Notes: generated from the sequence alone by a model not told the origin. A DNA stretch of 64,000 bases from WHTX01 sp038255145 (GCA_038255145.1 JBBSLP010000009.1:1-64000); one strand, 5' to 3'. Positions 43,485 through 51,424 are shown, counted from the first letter of the stretch. Program-made: numbers and translations.

Positions 43485-44494
43485 GCCGCCTGCCGTCGGT
43501 CACCGGGCGCTTCGGGCCCATCGCCGCCGCCGTTCGCCTCGATCAGGGCGACGAACACGTCGTCGTAGCTGGGCACGGTGGCCTCGATGGCGTCCACGGC
43601 CAGGCCCGCCCGCTCGAAGTGGGCCACCACCAGGGGCAGGGTGGCCTCGGCGTCGGCCACGACCACGACGACCGTCTCCGCCCGTTGGGTGACCGAGATG
43701 GCCCACGGCTCGGCGGCGATCCGCCCCAGCTCCTGCCGGGTGAGCCAACCCTGCTGCGGCCGCACCTCGACCACGTCGCCGCCGAACGCCTGCTGCCGCA
43801 GCGCCTGGGGCGTTCCGAACGTGACCAGGCGGCCGTGGTCCATCACCGCGACGAGGTCGCACTCGGCCGCCTCGCCCACGTACTGGGTGGAGACGAGGAG
43901 GGTGCGGCCCTGGTCGCGGAGTTGGCGAAACCGATCCCAGAACCGCTCCCGCAGGATGGGGTCGATGCCGGCGGTGGGCTCGTCGAGCAGGAGCAGCTCG
44001 GGGTCGTGGACGAGGGTGGCGGCGAGGGCCAGCCGCCGCTGCATGCCACCCGAGCAGCGGGCCAGCAGCTTGCGCCGGTCCCCGAGCAGGCCGACGAAGG
44101 TCAACAGGTCCTTCATCCGTCGCCGGCGACGCAGTCCCACACCGTTGAGGGAGGCGGCAAAGCCCAGGTTCTGCCACACGGACAGGGTGGGGAACAGCAC
44201 GGACTGCTGGGGCATGTAGCCCAGGCGGGCACGGTCCGTGTTGGTGAAGTGGGCCGGTTCACGACCCAGCACCCGCACCTCGCCCCCAGTGGGGCGGGAG
44301 ATGCCGGCCAGGACCCTGATCAGCGTCGTCTTGCCGCACCCGCTGGGCCCCACCAGCCCGACGATCACGCCGGGGGGCACCTCCAGCGTCACGTGACCGA
44401 GACCGCCCTTGCCGCCGTAGGTGCGCTCGAGGTCCCGGGCCTCGATGGCCAGCGATCCCCTGCCCCGCACATCTGTCGCCTGCTCCAGGCCCAT
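43481..44494 (-). CDS. ABC transporter ATP-binding protein
   Basis: This 337-residue ATPase subunit has Walker A LVGPSGCGKTTLIRVLAG (about 46-63), Q-loop YMPQQSVLFPTL, signature CSGGMQRRLALA (C in place of the usual L of LSGG), Walker B LLLLDEPTAGIDP, and STQYVGEAAECD for the switch region (Gln in place of the usual His). The C-terminal 90 residues are a DrrA-like extension. It powers the ABC-2 permease encoded next. The Gln for His substitution in the switch region is unusual and may lower ATP hydrolysis. Confidence 0.9.
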   Translation of the reverse strand: MGLEQATDVRGRGSLAIEARDLERTYGGKGGLGHVTLEVPPGVIVGLVGPSGCGKTTLIRVLAGISRPTGGEVRVLGREPAHFTNTDRARLGYMPQQSVLFPTLSVWQNLGFAASLNGVGLRRRRRMKDLLTFVGLLGDRRKLLARCSGGMQRRLALAATLVHDPELLLLDEPTAGIDPILRERFWDRFRQLRDQGRTLLVSTQYVGEAAECDLVAVMDHGRLVTFGTPQALRQQAFGGDVVEVRPQQGWLTRQELGRIAAEPWAISVTQRAETVVVVVADAEATLPLVVAHFERAGLAVDAIEATVPSYDDVFVALIEANGGGDGPEAPGDRRQAA

Positions 44495-44531
44495 ATGCGC
44501 TCCGCTCGCCGTGCCGGCTTCCTCGGGCGAC

Positions 44532-44559
44532 CCCCGGGGATGCCCCGGGGATGCCCCGG
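44532..44559. repeat. 11-bp tandem repeat ccccggggatg
   Basis: Two full copies of ccccggggatg (44532-44542, 44543-44553) and a partial third copy lie upstream of the ABC operon. Each unit is self-complementary over ccccgggg. Confidence 0.7.
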
Positions 44560-44776
44560 CACGCTAGCCGTCAAACCGGGGTAGCCCGGCCCACCCGGCG
44601 TCACGCCGGGCGTCGGCCGGAGCCAGGCGGGCCGCCCTCGCGATGCCTCCCACCGGCCGAGACGGCCACGCGGCACCCCGGCCAGGCCGACCGGCTTGCG
44701 GTGGGGGCCTGGTGCTGGGCGAGGCCCACCGCACCCGGCACCTGGTCGACCATCTCCCGGAGTCAGCGCTCCATTA

Positions 44777-44962
44777 GTTTAGTTGGCCCTCCGCCTTCGG
44801 GTGAGAAAAGGACTCTGATGTGAGCGGGTGAACTGTCAGGTGCACGTCGAGTGTTTCCATTAGCCCTTCGCCTCGGATGAGGGAAGGACGATAAGCTACG
44901 TCACCGATGAGTCGCTGCAGGCGTAGTTTCCATTGGTCCTTCGCCTCGGGTGAGGCAAGCCG
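44777..44962 (-). CRISPR. Degenerate three-repeat CRISPR-like array
   Basis: Three related 37-nt repeats start at 44777, 44853 and 44926, separated by unrelated 39-nt (44814-44852) and 36-nt (44890-44925) sequences. On the minus strand the repeats end in ATGGAAAC (two copies) or ACTAAAC, like the 5' handle of many CRISPR repeats, and begin GTCCTT in two copies. They contain a short inverted repeat (CTTCGCCTC and GAGG-AAG on the plus strand). The copies differ from each other at several positions, so this looks like a decayed remnant. No cas genes are in the window. A repeated palindrome family is the main alternative. Confidence 0.4.
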
Positions 44963-45076
44963 ACCAGAGGCTGCTCGGCTGCAGCCGATGGAGTCTCGCC
45001 GCATTCCCTCAGCTGCCAGCATCTCGCACCGTTACGAATGGACGCCGCGCTCCGGACCAGGTGCGGTCGGAGCCGT

Positions 45077-45799
45077 TCAGGCCGACCAGCCGCCGTCGAG
45101 GGGGATGATCCGTCCGCTGAAGAAGTCGCTGGCCCCGCTGGCCAGGAACAGGGCCAGTTCGGCGGTGTCTTCGGGACGGCCCAGGCGGTCGGCGGGCACG
45201 TTGCGGTGCAGGTGGTTGGCGAAACGCTCGGTGCTGGTCAGCTCGGGCGGGTAGTACGTCGGGTTAGCGATGTAGTTCTGTGCGATCGCATTGACCTGCA
45301 CGTTCGAGCTGGCCACCTCGACGCCCACGTAGGTGATGAAGGTGTTCTGGGCCGCCCGGGCCGACGCGTAGGGGGTGGCGTGACGGATGGGCCGCAACGG
45401 CGACGAACTGGTGATGGCCACCACCTTGCCGGATCGCCGTTCGAGCATCGGGGGGAGCGCCGCTCGCACCAGGCGCATCAGCGGGTGCACGAGGTGGTCG
45501 AACATGGCCAGCCACGCGTCATCGGCGATGGCCGTCGCCGGCGCCGACGCCGCCGGAACGCCGAGGTTGGCCACCAGCACGTCGACCGCGCCCACCTCGG
45601 CCATGAGCGCATCAGGGGCTGCCGGGTCGGTCAGCAGACGGGTGTCGGCGGTGACGATCGCCCCCTCGGCCCTGAACAGCTCGGTGATGGCGGGGCCCAT
45701 GTAGTCGTGCGCCGAGGTCACCAGGACGCGCCGCCCCGCCAGCCGCCCCGTCCCTGCCCCGCTGGCCCCCGCCCCGGTCGCCGCAGCATCGCTGGTCAC
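45077..45799 (-). CDS. Probable halohydrin dehalogenase (SDR-derived, S-Y-R triad)
   Basis: This 240-residue protein has an SDR-like fold but not SDR active-site residues. It has T28-x4-Y33-x-G35 (TSAHDYMG) where SDRs have the glycine-rich NAD loop, and S131-x12-Y144-x3-R148 (Ser, then PYASAR) where SDRs have Y-x3-K. Both are the recognised sequence marks of halohydrin dehalogenases. NYIANPTYYPPE resembles the halide-site loop of HheC. Such enzymes turn vicinal haloalcohols into epoxides and can open epoxides with azide, cyanide or nitrite. The start is GTG at 45799, with TACGGT 8 nt upstream. There is no close operon partner; the MBL hydrolase is divergent. Confidence 0.75.
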   Translation of the reverse strand: MTSDAAATGAGASGAGTGRLAGRRVLVTSAHDYMGPAITELFRAEGAIVTADTRLLTDPAAPDALMAEVGAVDVLVANLGVPAASAPATAIADDAWLAMFDHLVHPLMRLVRAALPPMLERRSGKVVAITSSSPLRPIRHATPYASARAAQNTFITYVGVEVASSNVQVNAIAQNYIANPTYYPPELTSTERFANHLHRNVPADRLGRPEDTAELALFLASGASDFFSGRIIPLDGGWSA

Positions 45800-45807
45800 G
45801 GTGGCTG

Positions 45808-45813
45808 ACCGTA
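45808..45813 (-). promoter_or_regulatory. -10-like TACGGT before the probable dehalogenase gene
   Basis: On the minus strand TACGGT ends 8 nt before the GTG at 45799. Confidence 0.4.
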
Positions 45814-45878
45814 GCGCGCCCCGGTGCCGGACCGGGGCGCCGGGCCGGGCGCTCCCCGCAGGGGCGCGGACACAGCCG

Positions 45879-45884
45879 TAAGGT
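45879..45884 (+). promoter_or_regulatory. -10-like TAAGGT before the MBL-fold gene
   Basis: TAAGGT lies 6 nt before the ATG at 45891. Confidence 0.4.
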
Positions 45885-45890
45885 GCGGCC

Positions 45891-46802
45891 ATGGGGGACA
45901 TCACGCTCGACTGGTACGGCTGCGCCACGTTCCGCCTGGTGGTGCCGGGTGGGCGGGAGGACGGTGACGACCTCGTCGTCTTCCTCGACGCCTACATCGA
46001 CCGGGTGCCGGGAGCGGCGGGCACGGGACTGACCGCGGATGACATCGACCGGGCCGACTGGATCGTGGTCGGCCACTCCCACTTCGACCACCTGTGGGGG
46101 TCCGAGCGCATCGCCAAGCGCACCGGGGCCACCGTCATCGGCTCCCACGAGTCGGTCCGGCTCCTGGTCGACGACGACGTGCCCGAGAGCCAGTTGCTGG
46201 CCGTGGCCGGCGGCGAGCGCATCCAGCTGGGCCCGGCCACCTTCGTGACCGTCTACCCCAGCCTGCACTCGTGCGTGTGGTCCCACCTGGGCATGTCCGC
46301 GGCCGACGAGGTGTGCCTGGGCGACATCGGGGTGACGTGGCACCAGCGCCAGGGCCGCCTGGGCGAGGTGTTCGGCCACATCGCCTCCCTGGGCAAGGAC
46401 ACCATCGACCACCTGAAGGCCGCAGGACCGTCACCCCGGGGCGACGGCGGAGCCTTCGTGTACTACTTCGAGACCCCCGAGGGCACCCTGCTCTACCAGG
46501 ACACCTCGGGCCACTGGTCGGGCATCCTCCACGACCTGCGCCCCGACGTGGCCATCCTCGCCGCTGCGGGGCGGGGCAACGTCGACGGCGAACCCATCCA
46601 GGGCTCGTTGGCCCAGTTCGTGGCCCGCCAGGCCTGGCTGCTCAAGCCCCGCCGGGTCATCCTCGGCCACCACGACGACTGGCTCCCCGGCTTCTCCGTC
46701 GCCACCGACACCGCCCCCATCCGCGACGAGCTCAGCCGCTGGCTCCCCAACACCGAACTGGTCGAGACCGGCTACCTCGCCGCCCTCCCCCTCTTCCCCT
46801 GA
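45891..46802 (+). CDS. MBL-fold metallo-hydrolase
   Basis: This 303-residue metallo-beta-lactamase fold protein has VVGHSHFDHLWG (about 59-70), the HxHxDH metal motif, followed by further ligands in SLHSC and ILGHHDDW (about 260-267). The region LDWYGCATFRLV matches the N-terminus of UlaG/L-ascorbate-lactonase-like hydrolases. The substrate is unknown. It shares a divergent spacer with the probable dehalogenase gene, so a linked role in a detoxification step is possible but not shown. Confidence 0.85.
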   Translation: MGDITLDWYGCATFRLVVPGGREDGDDLVVFLDAYIDRVPGAAGTGLTADDIDRADWIVVGHSHFDHLWGSERIAKRTGATVIGSHESVRLLVDDDVPESQLLAVAGGERIQLGPATFVTVYPSLHSCVWSHLGMSAADEVCLGDIGVTWHQRQGRLGEVFGHIASLGKDTIDHLKAAGPSPRGDGGAFVYYFETPEGTLLYQDTSGHWSGILHDLRPDVAILAAAGRGNVDGEPIQGSLAQFVARQAWLLKPRRVILGHHDDWLPGFSVATDTAPIRDELSRWLPNTELVETGYLAALPLFP

Positions 46803-46934
46803 GCCGCCAACCGAACGCATGCCCCTACCCCAGCGGTACGCCCATGCGTCCGGTACGCCCGGGCGCCCCGTTCGCCGCCAACCGGAGGCCCCTTCCCCAG
46901 CAGCAGTAGCTGCAGCAGCCACCTCAGCCCGAAA

Positions 46935-46959
46935 CCGCCGCGCCAGCCCGGAGCGGCGG
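46935..46959. terminator. Hairpin between convergent genes
   Basis: CCGCCGC (46935-46941) pairs with GCGGCGG (46953-46959) between the convergent stops at 46802 and 46982. The same spacer has a 7-bp inverted repeat acgcatg (46815-46821) and catgcgt (46843-46849). Confidence 0.4.
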
Positions 46960-46981
46960 CCCGGAGCACGCCGGTGCCAGA

Positions 46982-47608
46982 TCAGTCCGCCAGGCGCTCC
47001 AACACCCGCAGCGAACCGGTGGCCGAGAGCTCGGCGAACAGGCCCGAGGCCAGGGCCCGCTGGTAGATCTCGTAGGGGGGCCGACCACCGTCGGCGGGGT
47101 CGGGGAACACGTCGTGGATGACCAGACGGCCCCCGTGCATGACCTTGGGTGACCAGGCGTCGTAGTCGCGGTGCGCCGGCGCGGCGCCATGGCCGCCGTC
47201 GATGAACACCAGGGCCAGGGGGGTGCACCAGTAGTGGGCCAGCACCAGGGAGTCGCCGACCACGGCGATGACGCTGCCCTCCAGGCCAGCCTCGTAGATC
47301 GTGCGCCGGAAGGTGGGCAGGGTGTCGAGCAGGCCCACCGCAGGGTCGACCAGGTCGGCGTCGTGGTGCTCCCAGCCGGGCTGGTTCTCCTCCGACCCCC
47401 GGTGGTGGTCGACGCAGAACAGCACGTGACCGCTCTCGGCCGCGGCCGCCCCCAGGTACAGGGCCGACTTGCCGCAGTACGACCCGACCTCGAGCAACGG
47501 CCCGCCGATGGGCAGCGACGAGGCGGCGTCGTGCAGGGCCTCGCCCTCGTCGTCGGGCATGAAGCCCCGGGCGGCGCGGGCCGCGGCCCGACGTGAGGCG
47601 TCCATCAC
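46982..47608 (-). CDS. Class I SAM-dependent methyltransferase (Methyltransf_24 type)
   Basis: This protein of about 208 residues has LLEVGSYCGKSALYLGAAAAESGHVLFCVDHHRGSE-type text (about 38-70), a SAM-binding loop GSYCGKSA followed by an acidic sugar-binding strand, and LALVFIDGGHGAAPAHRDYDAW (about 130-151) with the IDGGH motif of the CmcI/Methyltransf_24 group. Members methylate small molecules or sugars; the substrate is not known. The gene follows the nitroreductase gene on the same strand after 30 nt and may be co-transcribed. Confidence 0.85.
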   Translation of the reverse strand: MMDASRRAAARAARGFMPDDEGEALHDAASSLPIGGPLLEVGSYCGKSALYLGAAAAESGHVLFCVDHHRGSEENQPGWEHHDADLVDPAVGLLDTLPTFRRTIYEAGLEGSVIAVVGDSLVLAHYWCTPLALVFIDGGHGAAPAHRDYDAWSPKVMHGGRLVIHDVFPDPADGGRPPYEIYQRALASGLFAELSATGSLRVLERLAD

Positions 47609-47638
47609 CGACCGTCCATCAGCACCGCACCCGGGGGC

Positions 47639-48286
47639 TCACCAGGAATCGACGTGGGTGATGGTCGAGGGGTCGGGGCGGATGGCGGCCTTGAAGTCGG
47701 TGCCCTTGGTGTAGGCCACCGGCGTCAGCAGGGTCTGGGTGACCTCGTCGTAGGGGATGCCCAGCACCTCGGCCGCCTCCTGCTCGTGGAGCAGGTGCAG
47801 CGTGGTCCAGCACGTGCCCAGGCCCCGGGCCCGGGCCGCCAACATGAACGACCACGCTGCGGGCAGGATGCTGCCCAGGGCCCCGGCCGCGCCGGCACCC
47901 TTGATGCGTCCCTCGATGCAGGGGATGACGAGCACGGGGGCCTTGGCCATGTTCTCGGCCAGGAAGTCGGCCGAGGAACCCACCCGCTCCTGCTGGGCGT
48001 CACGCACGGGGTCGCCGGTGACGATGGCGCCGGCGTACCCGGGCGAGCTCCGGTAGCCGTTGAAGGCCTTGGCGTAGATGTCACCGATGGCCTGGCGCTT
48101 GGCCGGATCGGTGACGACCATGAAGTGCCAGCCCTGCTTGTTGGACCCCGAAGGGGCCTGCTGGGCCAACCCGATGCACTCGAGCACGGTGTCGAGGGCC
48201 ACGGGACGGTCGAAGTCCAACCGCTTGCGCACCGCCCGTGTGGTGGACAGCAGCTGGTCAGGGGTGAGATCGAGCAGCTCGGACAT
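47639..48286 (-). CDS. Nitroreductase-family protein
   Basis: This 215-residue FMN-dependent NAD(P)H oxidoreductase has STTRAVRKRLDFDRPV near the N-terminus (the arginine-containing FMN phosphate region), QQAPSGSNKQGWHFMVVTD (about 47-65, FMN-binding), and ARARGLGTCWTTLHLLHEQEA for the C-terminal FMN region. It likely reduces nitro groups or quinones; the substrate is unknown. It is not the larger Frp type. Confidence 0.9.
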   Translation of the reverse strand: MSELLDLTPDQLLSTTRAVRKRLDFDRPVALDTVLECIGLAQQAPSGSNKQGWHFMVVTDPAKRQAIGDIYAKAFNGYRSSPGYAGAIVTGDPVRDAQQERVGSSADFLAENMAKAPVLVIPCIEGRIKGAGAAGALGSILPAAWSFMLAARARGLGTCWTTLHLLHEQEAAEVLGIPYDEVTQTLLTPVAYTKGTDFKAAIRPDPSTITHVDSW

Positions 48287-48344
48287 GGTCGCGCACCTTA
48301 ATGGAGGCGACGCCGGCCCGCCCGAGGGCCGCCCCGAGCGCCCT

Positions 48345-48794
48345 TCAGCTGCGGGCGATGGCCGGCTCGCGGAAGAGCAGCCGGTCGAGCAGGGTGTACT
48401 TGATCACCCACACCGAACCCCATGCCGCCAGGCTGGCCAGCATGATCACGATGGTGGCCTCGCTGACGTGGCGGGCCAGGCTCACCGCCAGGGTCGACAG
48501 GATCAGGCCCACGGCGTTCATGCCCCAAAAGGGCACCATCTCGGTGCGCAGGTTGACGGGGCCCTGTCGCCGCCACACGTACTTCTTGTTGAGGATGAAG
48601 CTGGGGATCGACCCCAGGGTCACCGCCAACACGTTGGCCAGCACGACCTCCATGCCCAGTCCGGCGTGGAACGCCACCAGCAGGGCCTGGCCCAGCACCA
48701 CGTTGAACAGCGACACGCCGGAGTAGCGCAGGAAGCGGCCGGCGTGGTTGGTCCAGATCGTGGACAGCCGCGTGGCGGGAGCGGAAGCAGACAT
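48345..48794 (-). CDS. GtrA-family membrane protein
   Basis: This 149-residue protein has four membrane helices, including LFNVVLGQALLVAFHAG and VVLANVLAVTLGSIPSFILNKKYVW, where the NKKYVW after helix 2 is the GtrA family signature. GtrA proteins are thought to flip or pass polyprenyl-linked sugars across the membrane for glycosylation of cell-surface polymers. No partner glycosyltransferase lies next to it. It starts with the ATG at 48794, and TAGGGT is 10 nt upstream. Confidence 0.88.
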   Translation of the reverse strand: MSASAPATRLSTIWTNHAGRFLRYSGVSLFNVVLGQALLVAFHAGLGMEVVLANVLAVTLGSIPSFILNKKYVWRRQGPVNLRTEMVPFWGMNAVGLILSTLAVSLARHVSEATIVIMLASLAAWGSVWVIKYTLLDRLLFREPAIARS

Positions 48795-48804
48795 GCGGAG
48801 GCCA

Positions 48805-48810
48805 ACCCTA
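48805..48810 (-). promoter_or_regulatory. -10-like TAGGGT before the GtrA gene
   Basis: On the minus strand TAGGGT ends 10 nt before the ATG at 48794. Confidence 0.4.
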
Positions 48811-48820
48811 CCCAGTGGTC

Positions 48821-48911
48821 GGTTCGGGATGGTGACACCCACCCCTGACCCGCCGCCGACCGACCACCCGAGCGCACTTCGGTTCGGGATGGTGCCCCCC
48901 ACCCCGGACCC
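48821..48911. repeat. Two copies of a 31-bp repeat, 60-bp period
   Basis: The motif ggttcgggatggtg, followed by a C-rich stretch ending gaccc, occurs at 48821-48851 and 48881-48911, with only a few differences. It lies between the GtrA and crotonase genes and may be a copy of a dispersed genomic repeat. Confidence 0.7.
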
Positions 48912-48937
48912 GATGACGACCGGCCCCGCGGGGCGCC

Positions 48938-49720
48938 TCAGCGACCGGTGTAGACGGCGGGGCGCTTCTCGAGGAACGACTTGACGCCTTCCTTGTGGTC
49001 GTCGGTGGTGAACAGGCGGGCCAGGCTGGAGGACACCCACTCGCCCAGCTCGCGCCAGTCGGGGTCCTGGGCCCGGCGCAGCCCGTGCTTGATGGCCCGC
49101 ACGGCCAGGGGCGGGCTGGCGGCGATGCGCTGGGCCACCTGGAGGGCGGTGGGCAGCAGCTCGTCGTGGGGCACGACCCGGCCCACCAGGCCGATGCGCT
49201 TGGCCTCCTCGGCGCCGATGACCTCGCCGGTGAACAGCATCTCCGCGGCGCGCTCGCGGCCCACGGCCTGGGCCAACCGCCCGATGCCGGGCACGTCGGT
49301 GCACAGGCCCCGCAGCACGAACAGCTCGCCGAACTTGGCCTTCTCCGAGGCCACCCGGATGTCGCACATGAGCGCCAGCTCCATGCCCCAGCCCACGGCG
49401 GCACCGTTCACCGCGGCCACGATGGGCACGTCGGTGTAGAGCAGGGCATCGGCTGCGGGGGTCAGACGGGGCTCGCGCACCCCGGTGACCGATTCCGGCG
49501 GCTTGTCCCCGCCGCCCATGACGAGCTTGACGTCGTCGCCCGAGCAGAAGGCGGGGTCGGCACCGGTGATGACCAGGCAGCGGGCCTTGGTGGTGCGAAC
49601 GGCATCCTCGAGCTCGGCGTAGGTCTTCCAGGTGAGTGCGTTGCGGGCCTCGGGCCGGTTCAGCGTGATGATCCCGACGTTCCCGTCGAGCTCGTAGCGG
49701 AGCTCCTGGTAGTCGCCCAT
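48938..49720 (-). CDS. Enoyl-CoA hydratase/isomerase-family protein
   Basis: This 260-residue crotonase-fold protein has VGIITLNRPEARNALT (about 15-30), the oxyanion-hole region PAFCSGDDVKL, GAAVGWGMELALMCDIRVAS with one catalytic-type Glu (about 107-126), and LFVLRGLCTDVPGIGRL with an Asp in the second active-site strand in place of the usual Glu. This pattern is common in isomerase-like members, so isomerisation or hydration are both possible. A GGAGGGA ribosome-binding site lies 6 nt upstream of the ATG at 49720. It is a single gene. Confidence 0.88.
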   Translation of the reverse strand: MGDYQELRYELDGNVGIITLNRPEARNALTWKTYAELEDAVRTTKARCLVITGADPAFCSGDDVKLVMGGGDKPPESVTGVREPRLTPAADALLYTDVPIVAAVNGAAVGWGMELALMCDIRVASEKAKFGELFVLRGLCTDVPGIGRLAQAVGRERAAEMLFTGEVIGAEEAKRIGLVGRVVPHDELLPTALQVAQRIAASPPLAVRAIKHGLRRAQDPDWRELGEWVSSSLARLFTTDDHKEGVKSFLEKRPAVYTGR

Positions 49721-49777
49721 GTGGTCCCTCCGGTGGTCGTCCGGGGCGCATGGTACGCGCGGCCGGCGCGACCCCCA

Positions 49778-49783
49778 TACGCT
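49778..49783 (+). promoter_or_regulatory. -10-like TACGCT before the transglycosylase gene
   Basis: TACGCT lies 6 nt before the ATG at 49790. Confidence 0.45.
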
Positions 49784-49789
49784 GTCGCC

Positions 49790-51025
49790 ATGCGACACAG
49801 GGCGAGCACGCCCCGCCGCACGCGGCTCCCGATCCGTTTGGTGGCAGGCCTTGGACTGGTGGCGCTCGGCAGCGCCGGGTGCTCGGACCTGCTCGAGCAG
49901 GTGCCCCAGGCCGCGCCCCGGTCCACGGCCGCGACCACGGTGACCCTGGCCCCCGGCCGGGGCAACCAGACGGCCACCACCCCACCGCCGACCGCGCCAC
50001 CGGCCACGACCGCCCCCGCGGCCCCCACGGCGCCGCCGGCCACCACCGCTCCGCCCCGGGCGTCGACGACCACCACGCCGGTGGCCTCCCCGGGTGCACC
50101 CGGAGCCGGCCCCACCACCACCACCGTCAAGGCGCCGCCTCCCACGGCGCCGACCCCCACGGCGGTGGCCGCGGCCGCGGTGGGTCCGTTCGGCCGGGCC
50201 GACGCCGTGGGCACCATCGACGGCGTGGGCGTGGGCGCCGACGGCGCTCCCCTCCTGGCCGCGACCCCCGGCCTGCTCGCCGCCCAGCTGGCCGTGGCCG
50301 AAGGGGCCCTGCACGATCCGGCCAGCCCCCCCGACCGGCTGGCCTTCATGGCCCACCTGCAGCAGCTCGTCTACCGCAAGGTGGCCCTGAACCCGGACGG
50401 GGACGGCGCCTTCATGGCCGCCCTGCCCACCGCCTACCACGACATCGCCAGCCGCCACCTGGCCGCCCGGCGCCACTTCGTGTCCCCCTACGTGGCCTCG
50501 GTCGACGACCTCCCGGCGTGGACCATCGTCGACCCCGAACCCGTCGACAGCCTGCGGGCCCACTACGCCGAGGCCGAAGGGGCCTACGGGGTGCCGTGGA
50601 CCGTGCTGGCGTCGATGAACCTGGTCGAGTCGGCCATGGGTCGCATCCGGGGCCTGTCCTCGGACGGCGCCCAGGGCCCCATGCAGTTCCTGCCCGGCGC
50701 CTGGGCCAGCTACGGGGCCGGGACCGACGTCGACAGCCCCCGAGCCGCCATCCTCGCCGCGGCCCGCTTCCTGGTGGCCAACGGCTGGGCCACCGACCCG
50801 GCCAACGCCCTGTACCAGTGGCGCGGCGACTGGGACTACGCCGCCGGTGTGCAGGCCTACGCCGACCTGCTGGCCACCGATCCCGTCCAGTACGGGGCCA
50901 TCTACCGCTGGCAGGTGTACTACGCCAACAACGTGGGCGACATCTGGCTGCCCACCGGCTACAGCTCGGCCGTGCGCAGGTCGACGGCGGCCTACCTGGC
51001 GGACCACCCCATGGCCAACCCCTGA
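49790..51025 (+). CDS. Lytic transglycosylase (SLT-domain) lipoprotein
   Basis: This 411-residue secreted protein has a signal peptide, LVAGLGLVALGSAGC, with a lipobox cysteine at about 31 (GSAGCSD), then a long Pro/Thr/Ala-rich linker (about 45-125), a helical region, and a C-terminal SLT-like domain (about 255-400). The catalytic Glu is in MNLVESAMGRIRG and the substrate cleft is marked by GAQGPMQFLPGAWASYG. It cleaves peptidoglycan with formation of anhydro ends. The linker probably spans the wall. The gene stands alone between two crotonase genes. Confidence 0.88.
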   Translation: MRHRASTPRRTRLPIRLVAGLGLVALGSAGCSDLLEQVPQAAPRSTAATTVTLAPGRGNQTATTPPPTAPPATTAPAAPTAPPATTAPPRASTTTTPVASPGAPGAGPTTTTVKAPPPTAPTPTAVAAAAVGPFGRADAVGTIDGVGVGADGAPLLAATPGLLAAQLAVAEGALHDPASPPDRLAFMAHLQQLVYRKVALNPDGDGAFMAALPTAYHDIASRHLAARRHFVSPYVASVDDLPAWTIVDPEPVDSLRAHYAEAEGAYGVPWTVLASMNLVESAMGRIRGLSSDGAQGPMQFLPGAWASYGAGTDVDSPRAAILAAARFLVANGWATDPANALYQWRGDWDYAAGVQAYADLLATDPVQYGAIYRWQVYYANNVGDIWLPTGYSSAVRRSTAAYLADHPMANP

Positions 51026-51163
51026 CGGTCCGGCCGGCCGGCCAGCCCACAGGTCTACCGGTGGAACGGTCGACGGACTGACCTGCGCACATGCATCGGA
51101 CGCCAGAGGTGCGTAGCATGCGTCACCACATCCAGCAGGTCTTTCCTCGGGGGTTGGTGCAAA

Positions 51164-51409
51164 GTGGCGACGCAGTCCGGTAGTCGGTTGAAGTTCGACG
51201 GTGGCGTGGAGCTCGTCGTCACCAAGGGCGGCGAGGGCGACGTCGAGTTCGACGGCGGTGGCGAGGGCCAGCTCCAGATCGGCAAGCGGTACAAGGACGA
51301 GGACACCGGCATCGAGGTCCTCATCACCAAGGCCGCGGCCGGCCGCCTGCTGTGCAACGGGGCCGAGATGGCCCAGCTGCAGCCGAAGCAGACCAAGTCC
51401 GCCGACTGA
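51164..51409 (+). CDS. Small conserved-looking protein of unknown function
   Basis: This 81-residue protein starts with GTG. It has a short N-terminal strand (SRLKFDGGVELVVTKGG), then VEFDGGGEGQLQIGKRYKDED and a strand-rich end (IEVLITKAAAGRLLCNGAEM). It has no signal peptide and no membrane helix, one cysteine, and many Asp/Lys/Gly, fitting a small beta-rich cytoplasmic protein. I recognise no family. A GGGGG stretch lies about 8 nt upstream. The enoyl-CoA hydratase gene starts 16 nt after it. Confidence 0.65.
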   Translation: MATQSGSRLKFDGGVELVVTKGGEGDVEFDGGGEGQLQIGKRYKDEDTGIEVLITKAAAGRLLCNGAEMAQLQPKQTKSAD

Positions 51410-51424
51410 GGTCCCGGGCCCACC

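Larger units (their letters stand above)
44495..45076. other. Non-coding block with hairpins, tandem repeats and a CRISPR-like remnant
   Basis: About 580 bp lie between the ABC operon start and the 3' end of the probable dehalogenase gene. From left to right it contains an 11-bp tandem repeat (44532-44559), a CCCGGCG-TCA-CGCCGGG hairpin (44594-44610), a 9-bp-stem hairpin (44697-44733), and the three-repeat CRISPR-like array (44777-44962). An 82-residue open frame over the repeats is not protein-like. Confidence 0.6.

Noticed and set aside
44532..44559. A type I-E CRISPR repeat (ccccggggatg resembles the usual CCCCGCGNGGGGATG pattern)
   Set aside because: The unit is only 11 bp, in direct tandem with no spacers, so it does not fit an array.
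44774..45022. An 82-residue minus-strand frame over the CRISPR-like repeats
   Set aside because: Its sequence is made of the repeats themselves and has no protein-like pattern.
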